From: Bradyrhizobium aeschynomenes
GTDB taxonomy: Bacteria; Pseudomonadota; Alphaproteobacteria; Rhizobiales; Xanthobacteraceae
Assembly (NCBI RefSeq): GCF_013178945.1
Contig: NZ_JABFDM010000020.1
Coordinates: 1 to 64,000, forward strand
Direction of reading: 5' to 3'
Length of the DNA stretch: 64,000 nucleotides
Both the position numbers and the translations under genes were made by a program. Below, one piece after another: positions 52,437 to 62,706 of this stretch (position 1 is the stretch's first letter; each line of letters opens with the position of its first letter). The notes under the pieces were generated by a model. The model did no database searches. It saw only the letters and a program-made list of their open reading frames with translations, and had not been told where the DNA came from.

Positions 52437-52637
52437 ATGCAACAATGGCTGATGGAGCTGATCGTCTCCTGGCTCCCCTTCATCATTCTGATCGGGGTTT
52501 GGTTCTGGCTCAGTCGCGCTGGCTCGCTGTCGAAGTTCGCTCGAATATACGAGCTGCAGCTCGATGAGACCAAGCGTACGAACGTGCTTCTGGAAAGGAT
52601 TGCCATCAGCCTGGAGAAGCTGCGTTTGCCGCAATAG
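52437..52637 (+). CDS. Small membrane protein with C-terminal amphipathic helix
   Basis: The product has 66 residues from the ATG at 52437, just downstream of a GGGGG-containing purine tract; a GTG at 52434 is an alternative. One TM segment lies near residues 4-24 (WLMELIVSWLPFIILIGVWF). It is followed by FARIYELQLDETKRTNVLLERIAISLEKL in pieces (for instance YELQLDETKRTNVLLERI), a predicted amphipathic or coiled-coil helix. The family is not recognised. It is a lone plus-strand gene before tRNA-Val. Confidence 0.65.
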   Translation: MQQWLMELIVSWLPFIILIGVWFWLSRAGSLSKFARIYELQLDETKRTNVLLERIAISLEKLRLPQ

Positions 52638-52679
52638 CAGCGAGACCATCTCCGAAATGAAGCTCAGGTGAAATACGCG

Positions 52680-52756
52680 TGGTAGGCGGTGAGAGATTCG
52701 AACTCCCGACCCTCTCGGTGTAAACGAGATGCTCTAACCAGCTGAGCTAACCGCCC
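52680..52756 (-). tRNA. tRNA-Val (TAC)
   Basis: On the minus strand a 77-base tRNA starts GGGCGGTTAGCTCAG and ends ACCGCCT plus ACCA. The acceptor stem is paired with one G-T. The anticodon loop TTTACAC gives anticodon TAC between TCTCG and CGAGA. The T arm TTCGAATC is intact, and CCA is encoded. Confidence 0.96.
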
Positions 52757-52870
52757 GTCGCGCAGCGCTTCTTTACCCCCTGCCCGGCGCGCAATCAACG
52801 GCGGAACCGCACGGCGGGTCGGAAAGCCGCGCCGCGGCAACATGACGTTCGGAGCCATCGCAATCGCCGA

Positions 52871-52901
52871 AACGAAAACGGCGCCCGTTCGGGCGCCGTT
52901 T
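52871..52901 (-). terminator. Rho-independent terminator of lon
   Basis: AAACGGCGCCC (52876-52886) pairs perfectly with GGGCGCCGTTT (52891-52901) over GTTC. On the minus strand the stem ends in TTTT followed by CGTTTCG. It lies 19 bp after the lon stop. Confidence 0.85.
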
Positions 52902-52919
52902 CCTTGGATGACTCAATCC

Positions 52920-55343
<2,424 letters not shown>

Positions 55344-55671
55344 GGCCTGTTCCTTCTGTTTAGCCCCCTTGCACGCAGTCCGCCATCGTGCGCAACCGCC
55401 ACAAGGTGCGATCTGATCCGGACATCACTGACGCGTCGATATCGCCCGCTTGTTTCGGATCGTTTGTTGAGGCGAATCCCGGGATTGAGATTTGTATCGC
55501 CACGCGACATTAGGTGGCTATCGACCCGGGGGGTGTCAAGTATCGGTAAACACCCGCCAAAAATGGCTTTACGCGGCGGGATACTGAAACGCTGCGATGC
55601 CGCGGACGCGAGGTCCGCAGCGATCGCCAATCCAACAAATCGAGGTCTTCTGTCTATCGTACCAGCGCGCT
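55344..55671. other. Intergenic region between lon and clpX
   Basis: 328 bases with no supported gene. It contains the candidate lon promoter at 55511-55539 and must hold the clpX transcription end. No T-run hairpin was found directly after the clpX stop. Confidence 0.5.
55511..55539 (-). promoter_or_regulatory. Candidate lon promoter
   Basis: On the minus strand TTGACA (from 55539) is followed after 17 bases by CACCTA (55516-55511). The leading CTTGACA also resembles the -35 of RpoH-type promoters, which would fit heat-shock control of lon. It lies about 170 bp upstream of the lon ATG. Confidence 0.45.
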
Positions 55672-56946
55672 TCACGCGCTGGCGCTGCTTTCCACCGCGC
55701 GATCGGAACGATCGGCGTAGATGTAGAGCGGACGGGCGGTGCCCTCGACCACCTCGCGCGAGATGACCACTTCCTCGACGCCTTCGAGACCCGGCAGGTC
55801 GAACATCGTCTCGAGCAGGATGCTCTCGAGGATCGACCGCAGGCCGCGCGCGCCGGTCTTGCGCTCGATGGCCTTGCGGGCCACTGCGCCCAGCGCCTCG
55901 TCGGCGAAGGTCAGCTCGATGTTCTCCATTTCGAACAGCCGCTGATACTGCTTCACCAGCGCGTTCTTCGGCTCGGTCAGGATCTTCTTCAGCGAGTTCT
56001 CGTCGAGGTCCTCGAGTGTCGCAACGACCGGCAGACGGCCGACGAACTCCGGGATCAGGCCGTACTTCAGCAGATCCTCGGGCTCGACGTGACGGAAGAT
56101 CTCGCCGGTGCGGCGGTCTTCCGGCGCCAGAACCTGGGCGGCGAAGCCGATCGAGGTCGACCGGCCGCGCGCCGAGATGATCTTCTCGAGGCCGGAGAAC
56201 GCACCACCGCAGATGAACAGGATGTTGGTGGTGTCGACCTGCAGGAACTCCTGCTGCGGATGCTTGCGGCCCCCCTGCGGCGGAACCGATGCAACCGTGC
56301 CTTCCATGATCTTGAGCAGCGCCTGCTGGACACCCTCGCCCGACACGTCGCGGGTGATCGAGGGATTGTCCGACTTGCGACTGATCTTGTCGATCTCGTC
56401 GATGTAGACAATGCCACGCTGCGCACGCTCGACATTGTAGTCGGCGGCCTGCAGCAGCTTCAGGATGATGTTCTCGACGTCCTCACCGACATAGCCGGCC
56501 TCGGTCAGGGTCGTCGCATCCGCCATCGTGAACGGCACGTCCAGGATGCGGGCGAGCGTCTGCGCGAGCAGCGTCTTGCCCGAACCGGTCGGACCGATCA
56601 GCAGGATGTTCGACTTCGCGAGCTCGACGTCGGAGTGCTTGGTCTGGTGGTTGAGCCGCTTGTAGTGGTTGTGCACGGCGACCGACAGCACCTTCTTGGC
56701 ATGGTTCTGACCGATCACGTAATCGTCGAGAACCTTGCAGATCTCCTTTGGGGTCGGAATGCCGTCGCGCGACTTGACCAGCGAGGACTTGTTCTCCTCG
56801 CGGATGATGTCCATGCAGAGCTCGACGCACTCGTCGCAAATGAAGACGGTTGGACCTGCGATCAGTTTGCGGACTTCGTGCTGGCTCTTACCGCAGAACG
56901 AGCAATATAGCGTGTTCTTGGCATCGCCCTGGCCGACCTTACTCAT
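55672..56946 (-). CDS. clpX: ATP-dependent Clp protease ATP-binding subunit ClpX
   Basis: The product has 424 residues from the ATG at 56946, with GGAGACAGGA upstream. The N-terminal zinc domain has four Cys (15, 18, 37, 40) in CSFCGKSQ and FICDECVEL. The AAA+ module has Walker A GPTGSGKT, Walker B VYIDEIDKI, the pore segment around TLTEAGYVGEDVEN, and the C-terminal small domain with RGLRSILESILLE. It unfolds substrates for ClpP. The order tig-clpP-clpX-lon is conserved. Confidence 0.98.
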   Translation of the reverse strand: MSKVGQGDAKNTLYCSFCGKSQHEVRKLIAGPTVFICDECVELCMDIIREENKSSLVKSRDGIPTPKEICKVLDDYVIGQNHAKKVLSVAVHNHYKRLNHQTKHSDVELAKSNILLIGPTGSGKTLLAQTLARILDVPFTMADATTLTEAGYVGEDVENIILKLLQAADYNVERAQRGIVYIDEIDKISRKSDNPSITRDVSGEGVQQALLKIMEGTVASVPPQGGRKHPQQEFLQVDTTNILFICGGAFSGLEKIISARGRSTSIGFAAQVLAPEDRRTGEIFRHVEPEDLLKYGLIPEFVGRLPVVATLEDLDENSLKKILTEPKNALVKQYQRLFEMENIELTFADEALGAVARKAIERKTGARGLRSILESILLETMFDLPGLEGVEEVVISREVVEGTARPLYIYADRSDRAVESSASA

Positions 56947-57390
56947 TCCTGTCTCCGTCCGCGGTTCGCTCTTGTCCGCTCGTTCGCTCCGATCCGGCAA
57001 AGGCCGGTCCAGATTGGTGAAAGAGCAAATTTCGTACCAAAATTAAGACCTTGTTCTTCACCCGCCGTGCACCCACGGCCTACGCGAATCCCCCACGATC
57101 CATAACTGGACACTCTAGCCAATCATGCTGTCATCCGACTATCAAGAATTCGCTAATCGGAGGACAGACCCTAGACCGTGACATTACCGTGATTTTGGGG
57201 CTTGACACGGTAAGAACACGCGAAATCGGCTGAACGTTGCGGGTTTGCCACGCCTGTTTGCCGGTTGCACGGCAGGGTTGCGACCCTTTTGCGACCCTAC
57301 CTCAGCACCTTTCCCGGCCGAAGCCGGCAAAGGAGCCGCCGTTGCATCCCGAAGGCCGTACATCGGGCCCCCGCCTCGCTCACCGTTGGC
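56947..57390. other. Intergenic region between clpX and clpP
   Basis: 444 bases with no supported gene. It holds the clpX promoter on the minus strand. A TTGATAG sequence with a weak downstream -10 lies near 57130-57150, but I do not assign it. No operator or repeat was recognised. Confidence 0.45.
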
Positions 57391-58023
57391 TCACTTGCCC
57401 ATCGCCGCCGGATCTTCCGGCCGCTTGTCGAGCACCTTGTCGATCAGGCCGAACTCCTGGGCGGCTTCCGCCGTGAGGAATTTGTCGCGTTCCAGCGCAT
57501 CCTCGATCGCCTTGTAGGGCTGGCCGGTGTGCTTGACGTAGATCTCGTTGAGCCGCTTCTTCAGGTTCAGGATCTCCTGGGCATGCAGCATGATGTCGGT
57601 CGCCTGGCCCTGGAAGCCGCCGGACGGCTGATGCACCATGATGCGCGAGTTCGGCAGCGAGAAGCGCATGTCCTTGTGACCGGCGCAAAGCAGCAGCGAC
57701 CCCATCGAGGCCGCCTGGCCGGTGCACAGCGTCGACACGGCCGGACGGATGAACTGCATCGTGTCGTAGATCGCGAGGCCCGACGTCACCACGCCGCCCG
57801 GCGAGTTGATGTACATCGCGATCTCCTTCTTCGGGTTTTCGGCCTCGAGGAAGAGGAGCTGCGCGACGATCAACGTCGCCATGCCGTCCTCGACCGGACC
57901 GGTCACGAAGATGATGCGCTCCTTCAGGAGGCGCGAGAAGATGTCGTAGGCGCGCTCACCGCGGTTGGTCTGCTCGACCACCATGGGCACAAGGTTCATA
58001 TAGGTTTCGACGGGATCGCGCAT
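57391..58023 (-). CDS. clpP: ATP-dependent Clp protease proteolytic subunit ClpP
   Basis: The product has 210 residues. The catalytic triad is complete: Ser106 in GQAASMGS, His131 in IMVHQPSGG and Asp180 in ALERD. YINSPGGVVTSGLAIYD is the substrate-binding strand. It forms the tetradecameric chamber used by ClpX and ClpA. It lies between tig and clpX, and a probable heat-shock promoter is upstream at 58141-58168. Confidence 0.97.
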   Translation of the reverse strand: MRDPVETYMNLVPMVVEQTNRGERAYDIFSRLLKERIIFVTGPVEDGMATLIVAQLLFLEAENPKKEIAMYINSPGGVVTSGLAIYDTMQFIRPAVSTLCTGQAASMGSLLLCAGHKDMRFSLPNSRIMVHQPSGGFQGQATDIMLHAQEILNLKKRLNEIYVKHTGQPYKAIEDALERDKFLTAEAAQEFGLIDKVLDKRPEDPAAMGK

Positions 58024-58140
58024 GAATCACCCAAGGGTTGGACCAGCAGTTGAAGACGACTGGCCGCCGCAGGTGAGGCTCGTTCAGCGAGCAGCGACGG
58101 ACAGTGGCCCCGTGATGCAGAACTTCAAGACCGAGCCCAC

Positions 58141-58168
58141 AGATATGGACCAATTTCCCGGTGACAAG
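58141..58168 (-). promoter_or_regulatory. Candidate RpoH-type promoter of clpP
   Basis: On the minus strand CTTGTCA (from 58168) is followed after 13 bases by CCATATCT (58148-58141). This is close to the heat-shock consensus CTTGAAA-N13-15-CCCCATNT and lies about 120 bp upstream of the clpP start. Confidence 0.45.
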
Positions 58169-58252
58169 ACCGGATATCCTGGCCAACCGCAAGCGAGGTC
58201 GTTGTCCTGTTCAAGCTGATTCCCGCCGCGGCGGCCAGCGCCGGAACCAGGC

Positions 58253-58274
58253 TGACCGGCGCTTTCGCCGGTCA
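58253..58274 (-). terminator. Hairpin after tig, possible terminator
   Basis: TGACCGGCG (58253-58261) pairs with CGCCGGTCA (58266-58274) over CTTT, about 48 bp after the tig stop. No T-run follows on the minus strand, so it may only protect the mRNA end. Confidence 0.4.
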
Positions 58275-58321
58275 ACCTTAATCATGCGCTGATGTCGCAA
58301 ACCCGACCGACGGTGGCCTGA

Positions 58322-59680
58322 TCAGGCCGCCTTGTCGCTGTCGTCGTCCTTGAACAGCTCGTCCTTGGAGACCTTCTTCTCGGTCACGTTGGCGAGTTCG
58401 AGGATGAAGTCGACGACCTTGTCCTCGTAGATCGGCGCGCGCAGCTGCGCGAGCGCCTGCGGGTTGCTGCGATAGAAGTCCCAGACCTCCTTCTCGCGGC
58501 CCGGCATCGAGCGCGCACGCTCGATCACGGCGCGGCTGACCTCGTCGTCGGTCACGGTGATCTTGTTCTTCTCGCCGATCTCCGACAGCACCAGGCCGAG
58601 GCGCACACGGCGGTCGGCGATGGTGCGGTACTCCTCCTTCGCCTTGTCCTCGGTGGTGTTCTCGTCCGCAAAGGTCTTGCCGCTGGAATCCATCTCGGCC
58701 TTGACCGAGTTCCACATCAAGTTGAACTCCTCCTCGATCAGCGACGGCGGCGCATCGAACTTGTGCGTCTCGTCGAGACGATCGAGCAGCGCGCGCTTCA
58801 CGCGCTGACGGGTCGCCTGGTTGAACTCGCCGGCGAGACGATCGCGCATGAGCTGCTTCAGCTTGTCGAGCGATTCGAGCCCCAGCGTCTTGGCAAACTC
58901 GTCGTCGACGACCTTGTCCTCCGGCGCCTCGATGGCGGTGGCGGTGGTCTCGAACTCAGCGGCTTTGCCGGCCAGCTCGTTGTTCAGATAGTTGGTCGGG
59001 AACGAGACCTTCAGCGTGCGCGTCTCGCCTGCGCCGATGCCGATCAGCTGATCCTCGAAGCCGGGAATGAAGGTGTTCGAGCCGATCACGACGTCGATGC
59101 CCTCGCCCGTCCCACCGTCGAAGGCGACGCCGTCGATCGTGCCCTTGAAGTTGATCTTCACGCGGTCACCGCTCGCGGCCTTCGCGCCCTCGGCCTTCGC
59201 CGCGTAGCTACGGTTGGCGTCGGCCAGGCGCTTGATCGCCTCGTCGACGTCGGCATCGGTGATGTCGGCGACCGGCTTCTCGACCGAGAAGGTCTTGAAG
59301 TCGGCGAGGGCGATCGCCGGCACGACCTCGATCGCGACGGTGTAGGTCAGGTCGGTCTGGCCGGCGAGGATCTTCTCCACCTCGGCTTCCTCGGTCGGCA
59401 TCGTCACCTTCGGCTCGGTGGCCAGGCGGAAGCCGCGCTCGGTGAAGATCTGCGTGTTGGTGTCGCGGATCGTCTGGTCGATGGTCTCGGCCATGACCGA
59501 CTTGCCGTAGATCTTCTTCAGATGCGCGACCGGCACCTTGCCGGGCCGGAAGCCGTTGATGCGGACCTTGTCCTTCATGTCGACCAGCCGAGCATCCGCC
59601 TTGGCGTCGAGATCGGCCGCGGGAACGCTGATCTGGAACTCGTGCTTCAAGCCTTCCGACAAGGTTTCTGTGACCTGCAT
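58322..59680 (-). CDS. tig: Trigger factor
   Basis: The product has 452 residues from the ATG at 59680 (MQVTETLSEGLKHEFQISVP). A longer frame runs back through tRNA-Leu and cannot be real. The ribosome-binding signature is GFRPGKVPVAHLKKIYGKSV (residues about 43-62). The FKBP-like domain has GDRVKINFKGTIDGVAFDGG, and an all-helical C-terminal arm follows. It folds nascent chains on the ribosome and has prolyl isomerase activity. It is the first gene of the tig-clpP-clpX-lon set. Confidence 0.96.
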   Translation of the reverse strand: MQVTETLSEGLKHEFQISVPAADLDAKADARLVDMKDKVRINGFRPGKVPVAHLKKIYGKSVMAETIDQTIRDTNTQIFTERGFRLATEPKVTMPTEEAEVEKILAGQTDLTYTVAIEVVPAIALADFKTFSVEKPVADITDADVDEAIKRLADANRSYAAKAEGAKAASGDRVKINFKGTIDGVAFDGGTGEGIDVVIGSNTFIPGFEDQLIGIGAGETRTLKVSFPTNYLNNELAGKAAEFETTATAIEAPEDKVVDDEFAKTLGLESLDKLKQLMRDRLAGEFNQATRQRVKRALLDRLDETHKFDAPPSLIEEEFNLMWNSVKAEMDSSGKTFADENTTEDKAKEEYRTIADRRVRLGLVLSEIGEKNKITVTDDEVSRAVIERARSMPGREKEVWDFYRSNPQALAQLRAPIYEDKVVDFILELANVTEKKVSKDELFKDDDSDKAA

Positions 59681-59852
59681 GGCGTCAATCTTCTTCCGCT
59701 TCGGCCCGGACCCTTGCGATCCGAACACACCTGATTCAATTGTGGACGACGCGCGGCAACGAGCCTTGCGCCGGTGGGATCGGTGCCCCCGCTCTCCTGT
59801 CGCAGGAGCACGGATGCGCCGTGAAACTTGGGGCAAACGCCGGAGAAGCGCT

Positions 59853-59937
59853 TGGTGCGGGCGGAGGGACTCGAACCCCCACAACTTTCGTCACTGGAAC
59901 CTAAATCCAGCGCGTCTACCAGTTCCGCCACGCCCGC
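59853..59937 (-). tRNA. tRNA-Leu (TAG)
   Basis: On the minus strand an 85-base class II tRNA starts GCGGGCGTGGCGGAACTGG and ends CGCCCGC plus ACCA. The acceptor stem is perfectly paired. The anticodon stem CTGGA/TCCAG encloses TTTAGGT (anticodon TAG), and a long variable arm follows. The T arm contains GGTTCGAGTCC. Confidence 0.95.
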
Positions 59938-60084
59938 GTGAACTGCATCGATAGCCCGGCCGCGATGCCGCGGGCGGCGCGGCTTATACCACGCGCGAAA
60001 CCGTCCGCAGCAAAAAAATGGGCCCAACAAGCACCCGCGGCCGGCCGATCGGCCAAGCTCGCGGCACACATAAGGGAAAACGAC

Positions 60085-60126
60085 ATGATCCGCATCCCCC
60101 TCAACGCACAATGTTTTGTCGCATGA
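60085..60126 (+). CDS. Candidate 13-residue leader ORF coupled to the cupredoxin gene
   Basis: An ATG at 60085 follows AAGGGAAAACGAC. The frame codes for a 13-residue peptide (MIRIPLNAQCFVA) whose stop TGA (60124-60126) overlaps the ATG of the next gene at 60123 (ATGA). The strong ribosome site belongs to this short ORF rather than to the larger gene, which has none of its own at 60123, so translational coupling is plausible. No regulatory repeats such as stalling codons are obvious. Confidence 0.4.
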   Translation: MIRIPLNAQCFVA

Positions 60127-61421
60127 CGCAGCCCGTCGGAGCGGTCAGCCGCCGCGCCGTGCTCGGCGGCTTTGCCGCAGCCTGGGCGACCTCGTTCCCC
60201 CAGCTTGCGCCGGCTGCCGAACGGATGGCCGTTGCCTTGGAGGCGCGGGCCGAATCTCTGCCCTTGTTCCCCGGCCGGAGCCCCTCTCGGGTCTGGCAGC
60301 TTGCCGGAGGCGGGTCGGTGCTCCGGCTGGCGCGCGGGAGCGCGCTCGATCTCGCTTTCGCCAACGGGCTCTCGGTACCAGCGGCGCTGTCCGTCCGCGG
60401 CCTTGCAATGCCAACGCCGCTGCTGATGCAGCAGCCGGTCGGACCGGGCGGCCGCACCACGATCGTCGCCGCGAGCCCGCGCGCCGGGACCGGTCTCCTC
60501 GACCTGCGGCTGCTCGCCGATGCCGCCGCCGCGCCGAACCGACCGCTGCCTCTCATCGTTGACGAGGCCACAGCGGTAACCATTGACCGCGACGAGGTTT
60601 TCCTGGTCGAGGACTTCCGACTCAAGCCCGACGGCACAGCGATCGCACCGGGAACCGACCCGAAGGATTCCGAGCTGCTCTACACCGTCAACGGACGGCT
60701 CCAGCCGGAGATCGCGCTGCGCGCCCAGGCGCGGGTCAGGCTTCGGTTCATCAATGGCTGCCACCGCGCTGTGATCGCGATCAAAATCGCCGAGCTCGGG
60801 GACGTCAGGGTGATGGCCATCGACAGCCAGCCGGCCGAGCCGTTCCTCGCTCGCAACGGCGCCGTGGTGCTGCCGCCCGGGGGCCGCACCGACGTCTTCA
60901 TCGACATGCCCGCCGCCAAGGCGCCGCTGCAAGTACTGTTGCACGACGGCACCTCGGCGCGCCCGGTGGCGCGCCTGACGCTGGCGAACGAGCCGCCGCT
61001 GCGCGCTGCGCCCCTGCCCCTTCCGGCGCCCCTGCCCGCGAACGGCTTGCCCGACAAGCTCGACCTCCGCTCGGCCGTTCGCGCCGAGCTGGCGCTCGAC
61101 GGACCTGACTGGCGCCCGCCGGCCCAGTTCAATGCCGGCAGCGCGCCCGCCTTCCGGGCCAAGCCCGGACGCGTCGTCGTGCTGGCACTGGCCAACAAGA
61201 CCGCCGGGGCGACGGTGGTCCACCTGCATGGCCAGCCGTTCCGGCTGCTCGACCGGCTCGACGATGGCTGGAAGCCCTATTGGCTGGACACGCTCGCCGT
61301 GGAGGCCGGCCAGACCCAGCGCATTGCGTTCCTGGCCGAGCAATCCGGCCGTTCCCTGATCGAGAGCATGGCCACGAACTGGGCGGCGCCGCGGCTCGTC
61401 CGGTGGTATGAGATCGGTTGA
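60123..61421 (+). CDS. Exported multicopper-oxidase-fold (cupredoxin) protein lacking copper sites, FtsP/SufI-like
   Basis: The product has 432 residues from the ATG at 60123 (an ATG at 60111 is an alternative). A Tat signal SRRAVLGGFAAAWATSFP occupies about residues 9-26. Cupredoxin domains follow, with FINGCHRAVIAIKI and VVLPPGGRTDVFIDMP typical of multicopper oxidases. The N-terminal HWHG copper motif is replaced by LSVRG, the C-terminal HCH motif is missing, and only one HLHG (residues 367-370) survives. It is therefore probably not an oxidase. FtsP/SufI proteins share this fold and loss of copper, so a cell-division or envelope role is possible (inference). It is followed by an enolase-superfamily gene. 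Confidence 0.8.
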   Translation: MTQPVGAVSRRAVLGGFAAAWATSFPQLAPAAERMAVALEARAESLPLFPGRSPSRVWQLAGGGSVLRLARGSALDLAFANGLSVPAALSVRGLAMPTPLLMQQPVGPGGRTTIVAASPRAGTGLLDLRLLADAAAAPNRPLPLIVDEATAVTIDRDEVFLVEDFRLKPDGTAIAPGTDPKDSELLYTVNGRLQPEIALRAQARVRLRFINGCHRAVIAIKIAELGDVRVMAIDSQPAEPFLARNGAVVLPPGGRTDVFIDMPAAKAPLQVLLHDGTSARPVARLTLANEPPLRAAPLPLPAPLPANGLPDKLDLRSAVRAELALDGPDWRPPAQFNAGSAPAFRAKPGRVVVLALANKTAGATVVHLHGQPFRLLDRLDDGWKPYWLDTLAVEAGQTQRIAFLAEQSGRSLIESMATNWAAPRLVRWYEIG

Positions 61422-61445
61422 GGAAACGAACCAGGGAGAACTCCC

Positions 61446-62528
61446 ATGACCACCGCCGCCATCACCGGCGTCACCGCGCGCGCCGTCGTCACGCCGATGA
61501 AGCGACCGCTGCGCAACGCCTTCGGCATCATCGATGCCGGCCCGCTGGTGCTGATCGACGTCACGACCGATCAGGGGATTACCGGCCACTCCTACCTGTT
61601 CGCTTACACCAGGCTCGCCTTGAAGCCGCTGGTGCAACTGGTCGAGGAGATCGGCCGCGAGCTCACCGGCAAGGCGCTGGTGCCGTTCGAACTGATGAAG
61701 GCCATGGACGCCAAATTCCGCCTGCTCGGCTGGCAGGGGCTGGTCGGCATGGCCGTCTCCGGCCTCGACATGGCGTTCTGGGATGCGCTGGGTCAGATCG
61801 CCGGCAAGCCGGTCGTCGAGCTGCTCGGCGGCTCCGCACGCCCCATTCCCGCCTATGACAGCTACGGCGTGCTCGACGCCAAGGACGACGCGCGCACCTT
61901 GCGCAGCGCGTGCGACGAAAACGGCTTTCGCGCCATCAAGACCAAGGGCGGCCACGGCGACCTCGCCACCGACGAAGCGATGATCAAGGGGCTGCGCGCT
62001 CTGCTCGGGCCGGATATCGCGCTGATGCTCGACTTCAACCAGTCGCTCCATCCCGCTGAGGCCGCGCGCAGAATTACGCGCCTCGCCGATTACGATCTGA
62101 CCTGGATCGAGGAGCCGGTGCCACAGGAGAATCTCTCCGGTCACGCCCAGGTGCGCGAGCGTTCGGAGATCCCGATCCAGGCCGGCGAGAACTGGTGGTT
62201 TCCGCGCGGCTTCGCCGAGGCGATCGCCGCCGGCGCCTCGGACTTCATCATGCCCGACCTGATGAAGGTCGGCGGCATCACCGGCTGGCTCAATGTCGCA
62301 GGCCAAGCCGATGCCGCCTCGATCCCGATGTCGAGCCACATTCTGCCCGAGGCGAGCGCCCATGTGCTGGCGGTGACGCCGACGGCGCACTTTCTGGAGG
62401 TGCTGGATTTCGCCGGCGCCATCCTTGCCGAGCCGCTGCAGGTGGTCGACGGCAAGGTGACGGCGAAGGGCCCGGGCCTCGGGCTCGCGTGGAACGAGAG
62501 CTCGGTAGCTAAGTATCAGGTGACGTAA
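61446..62528 (+). CDS. Mandelate racemase/muconate lactonizing enzyme family protein, mandelate-racemase subgroup
   Basis: The product has 360 residues from the ATG at 61446, preceded by GGGAGAA. It is an enolase-superfamily enzyme. Residues corresponding to the mandelate racemase active site are all present and offset by one: Lys165 and Lys167 (AIKTKGG), Asp196 (LDFNQS), Glu222 (IEEPV), Glu248 (AGENW), Asp271 (MPDLM), His298 (SSHILPE) and Glu318 (HFLEVLD). The C-terminal region is close to that of mandelate racemase. The substrate may be mandelate or another 2-hydroxy acid. It lies 24 bp after the cupredoxin gene. Confidence 0.9.
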   Translation: MTTAAITGVTARAVVTPMKRPLRNAFGIIDAGPLVLIDVTTDQGITGHSYLFAYTRLALKPLVQLVEEIGRELTGKALVPFELMKAMDAKFRLLGWQGLVGMAVSGLDMAFWDALGQIAGKPVVELLGGSARPIPAYDSYGVLDAKDDARTLRSACDENGFRAIKTKGGHGDLATDEAMIKGLRALLGPDIALMLDFNQSLHPAEAARRITRLADYDLTWIEEPVPQENLSGHAQVRERSEIPIQAGENWWFPRGFAEAIAAGASDFIMPDLMKVGGITGWLNVAGQADAASIPMSSHILPEASAHVLAVTPTAHFLEVLDFAGAILAEPLQVVDGKVTAKGPGLGLAWNESSVAKYQVT

Positions 62529-62573
62529 GCCGTATCGGCGTCGGCGAGACGTGTCGACGCCACTGCAAACTCA

Positions 62574-62678
62574 GCTGTCATCGCCCGGCTTGACCGGGCG
62601 ATCCAGGACGCCGCGGCGGTTGTGATCACACCGATCGGCCGCGGCGTACTGGATGCCCGCCTGCGCGGGCATGACAGC
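62574..62678. repeat. Palindromic intergenic repeat, GTCATCGCCCGG family
   Basis: The outer arms GCTGTCAT (62574-62581) and ATGACAGC (62671-62678) are inverted. The inner arms GATCCAGGACGCCGCGGC and GCCGCGGCGTACTGGATGCC are near-inverted copies. This is another of the Bradyrhizobium-type long palindromes, lying between convergent genes. Confidence 0.75.
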
Positions 62679-62706
62679 CGTCATTGGGGCAGCGGCTCGC
62701 CTCACA

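Noticed and set aside
57001..57390. LexA-like half sites near the clpX upstream region
   Set aside because: Single GTTC/GAAC words occur there but no pair with the 7-base spacer.
59681..59884. N-terminal extension of trigger factor
   Set aside because: It would run through tRNA-Leu; the conserved start is at 59680.
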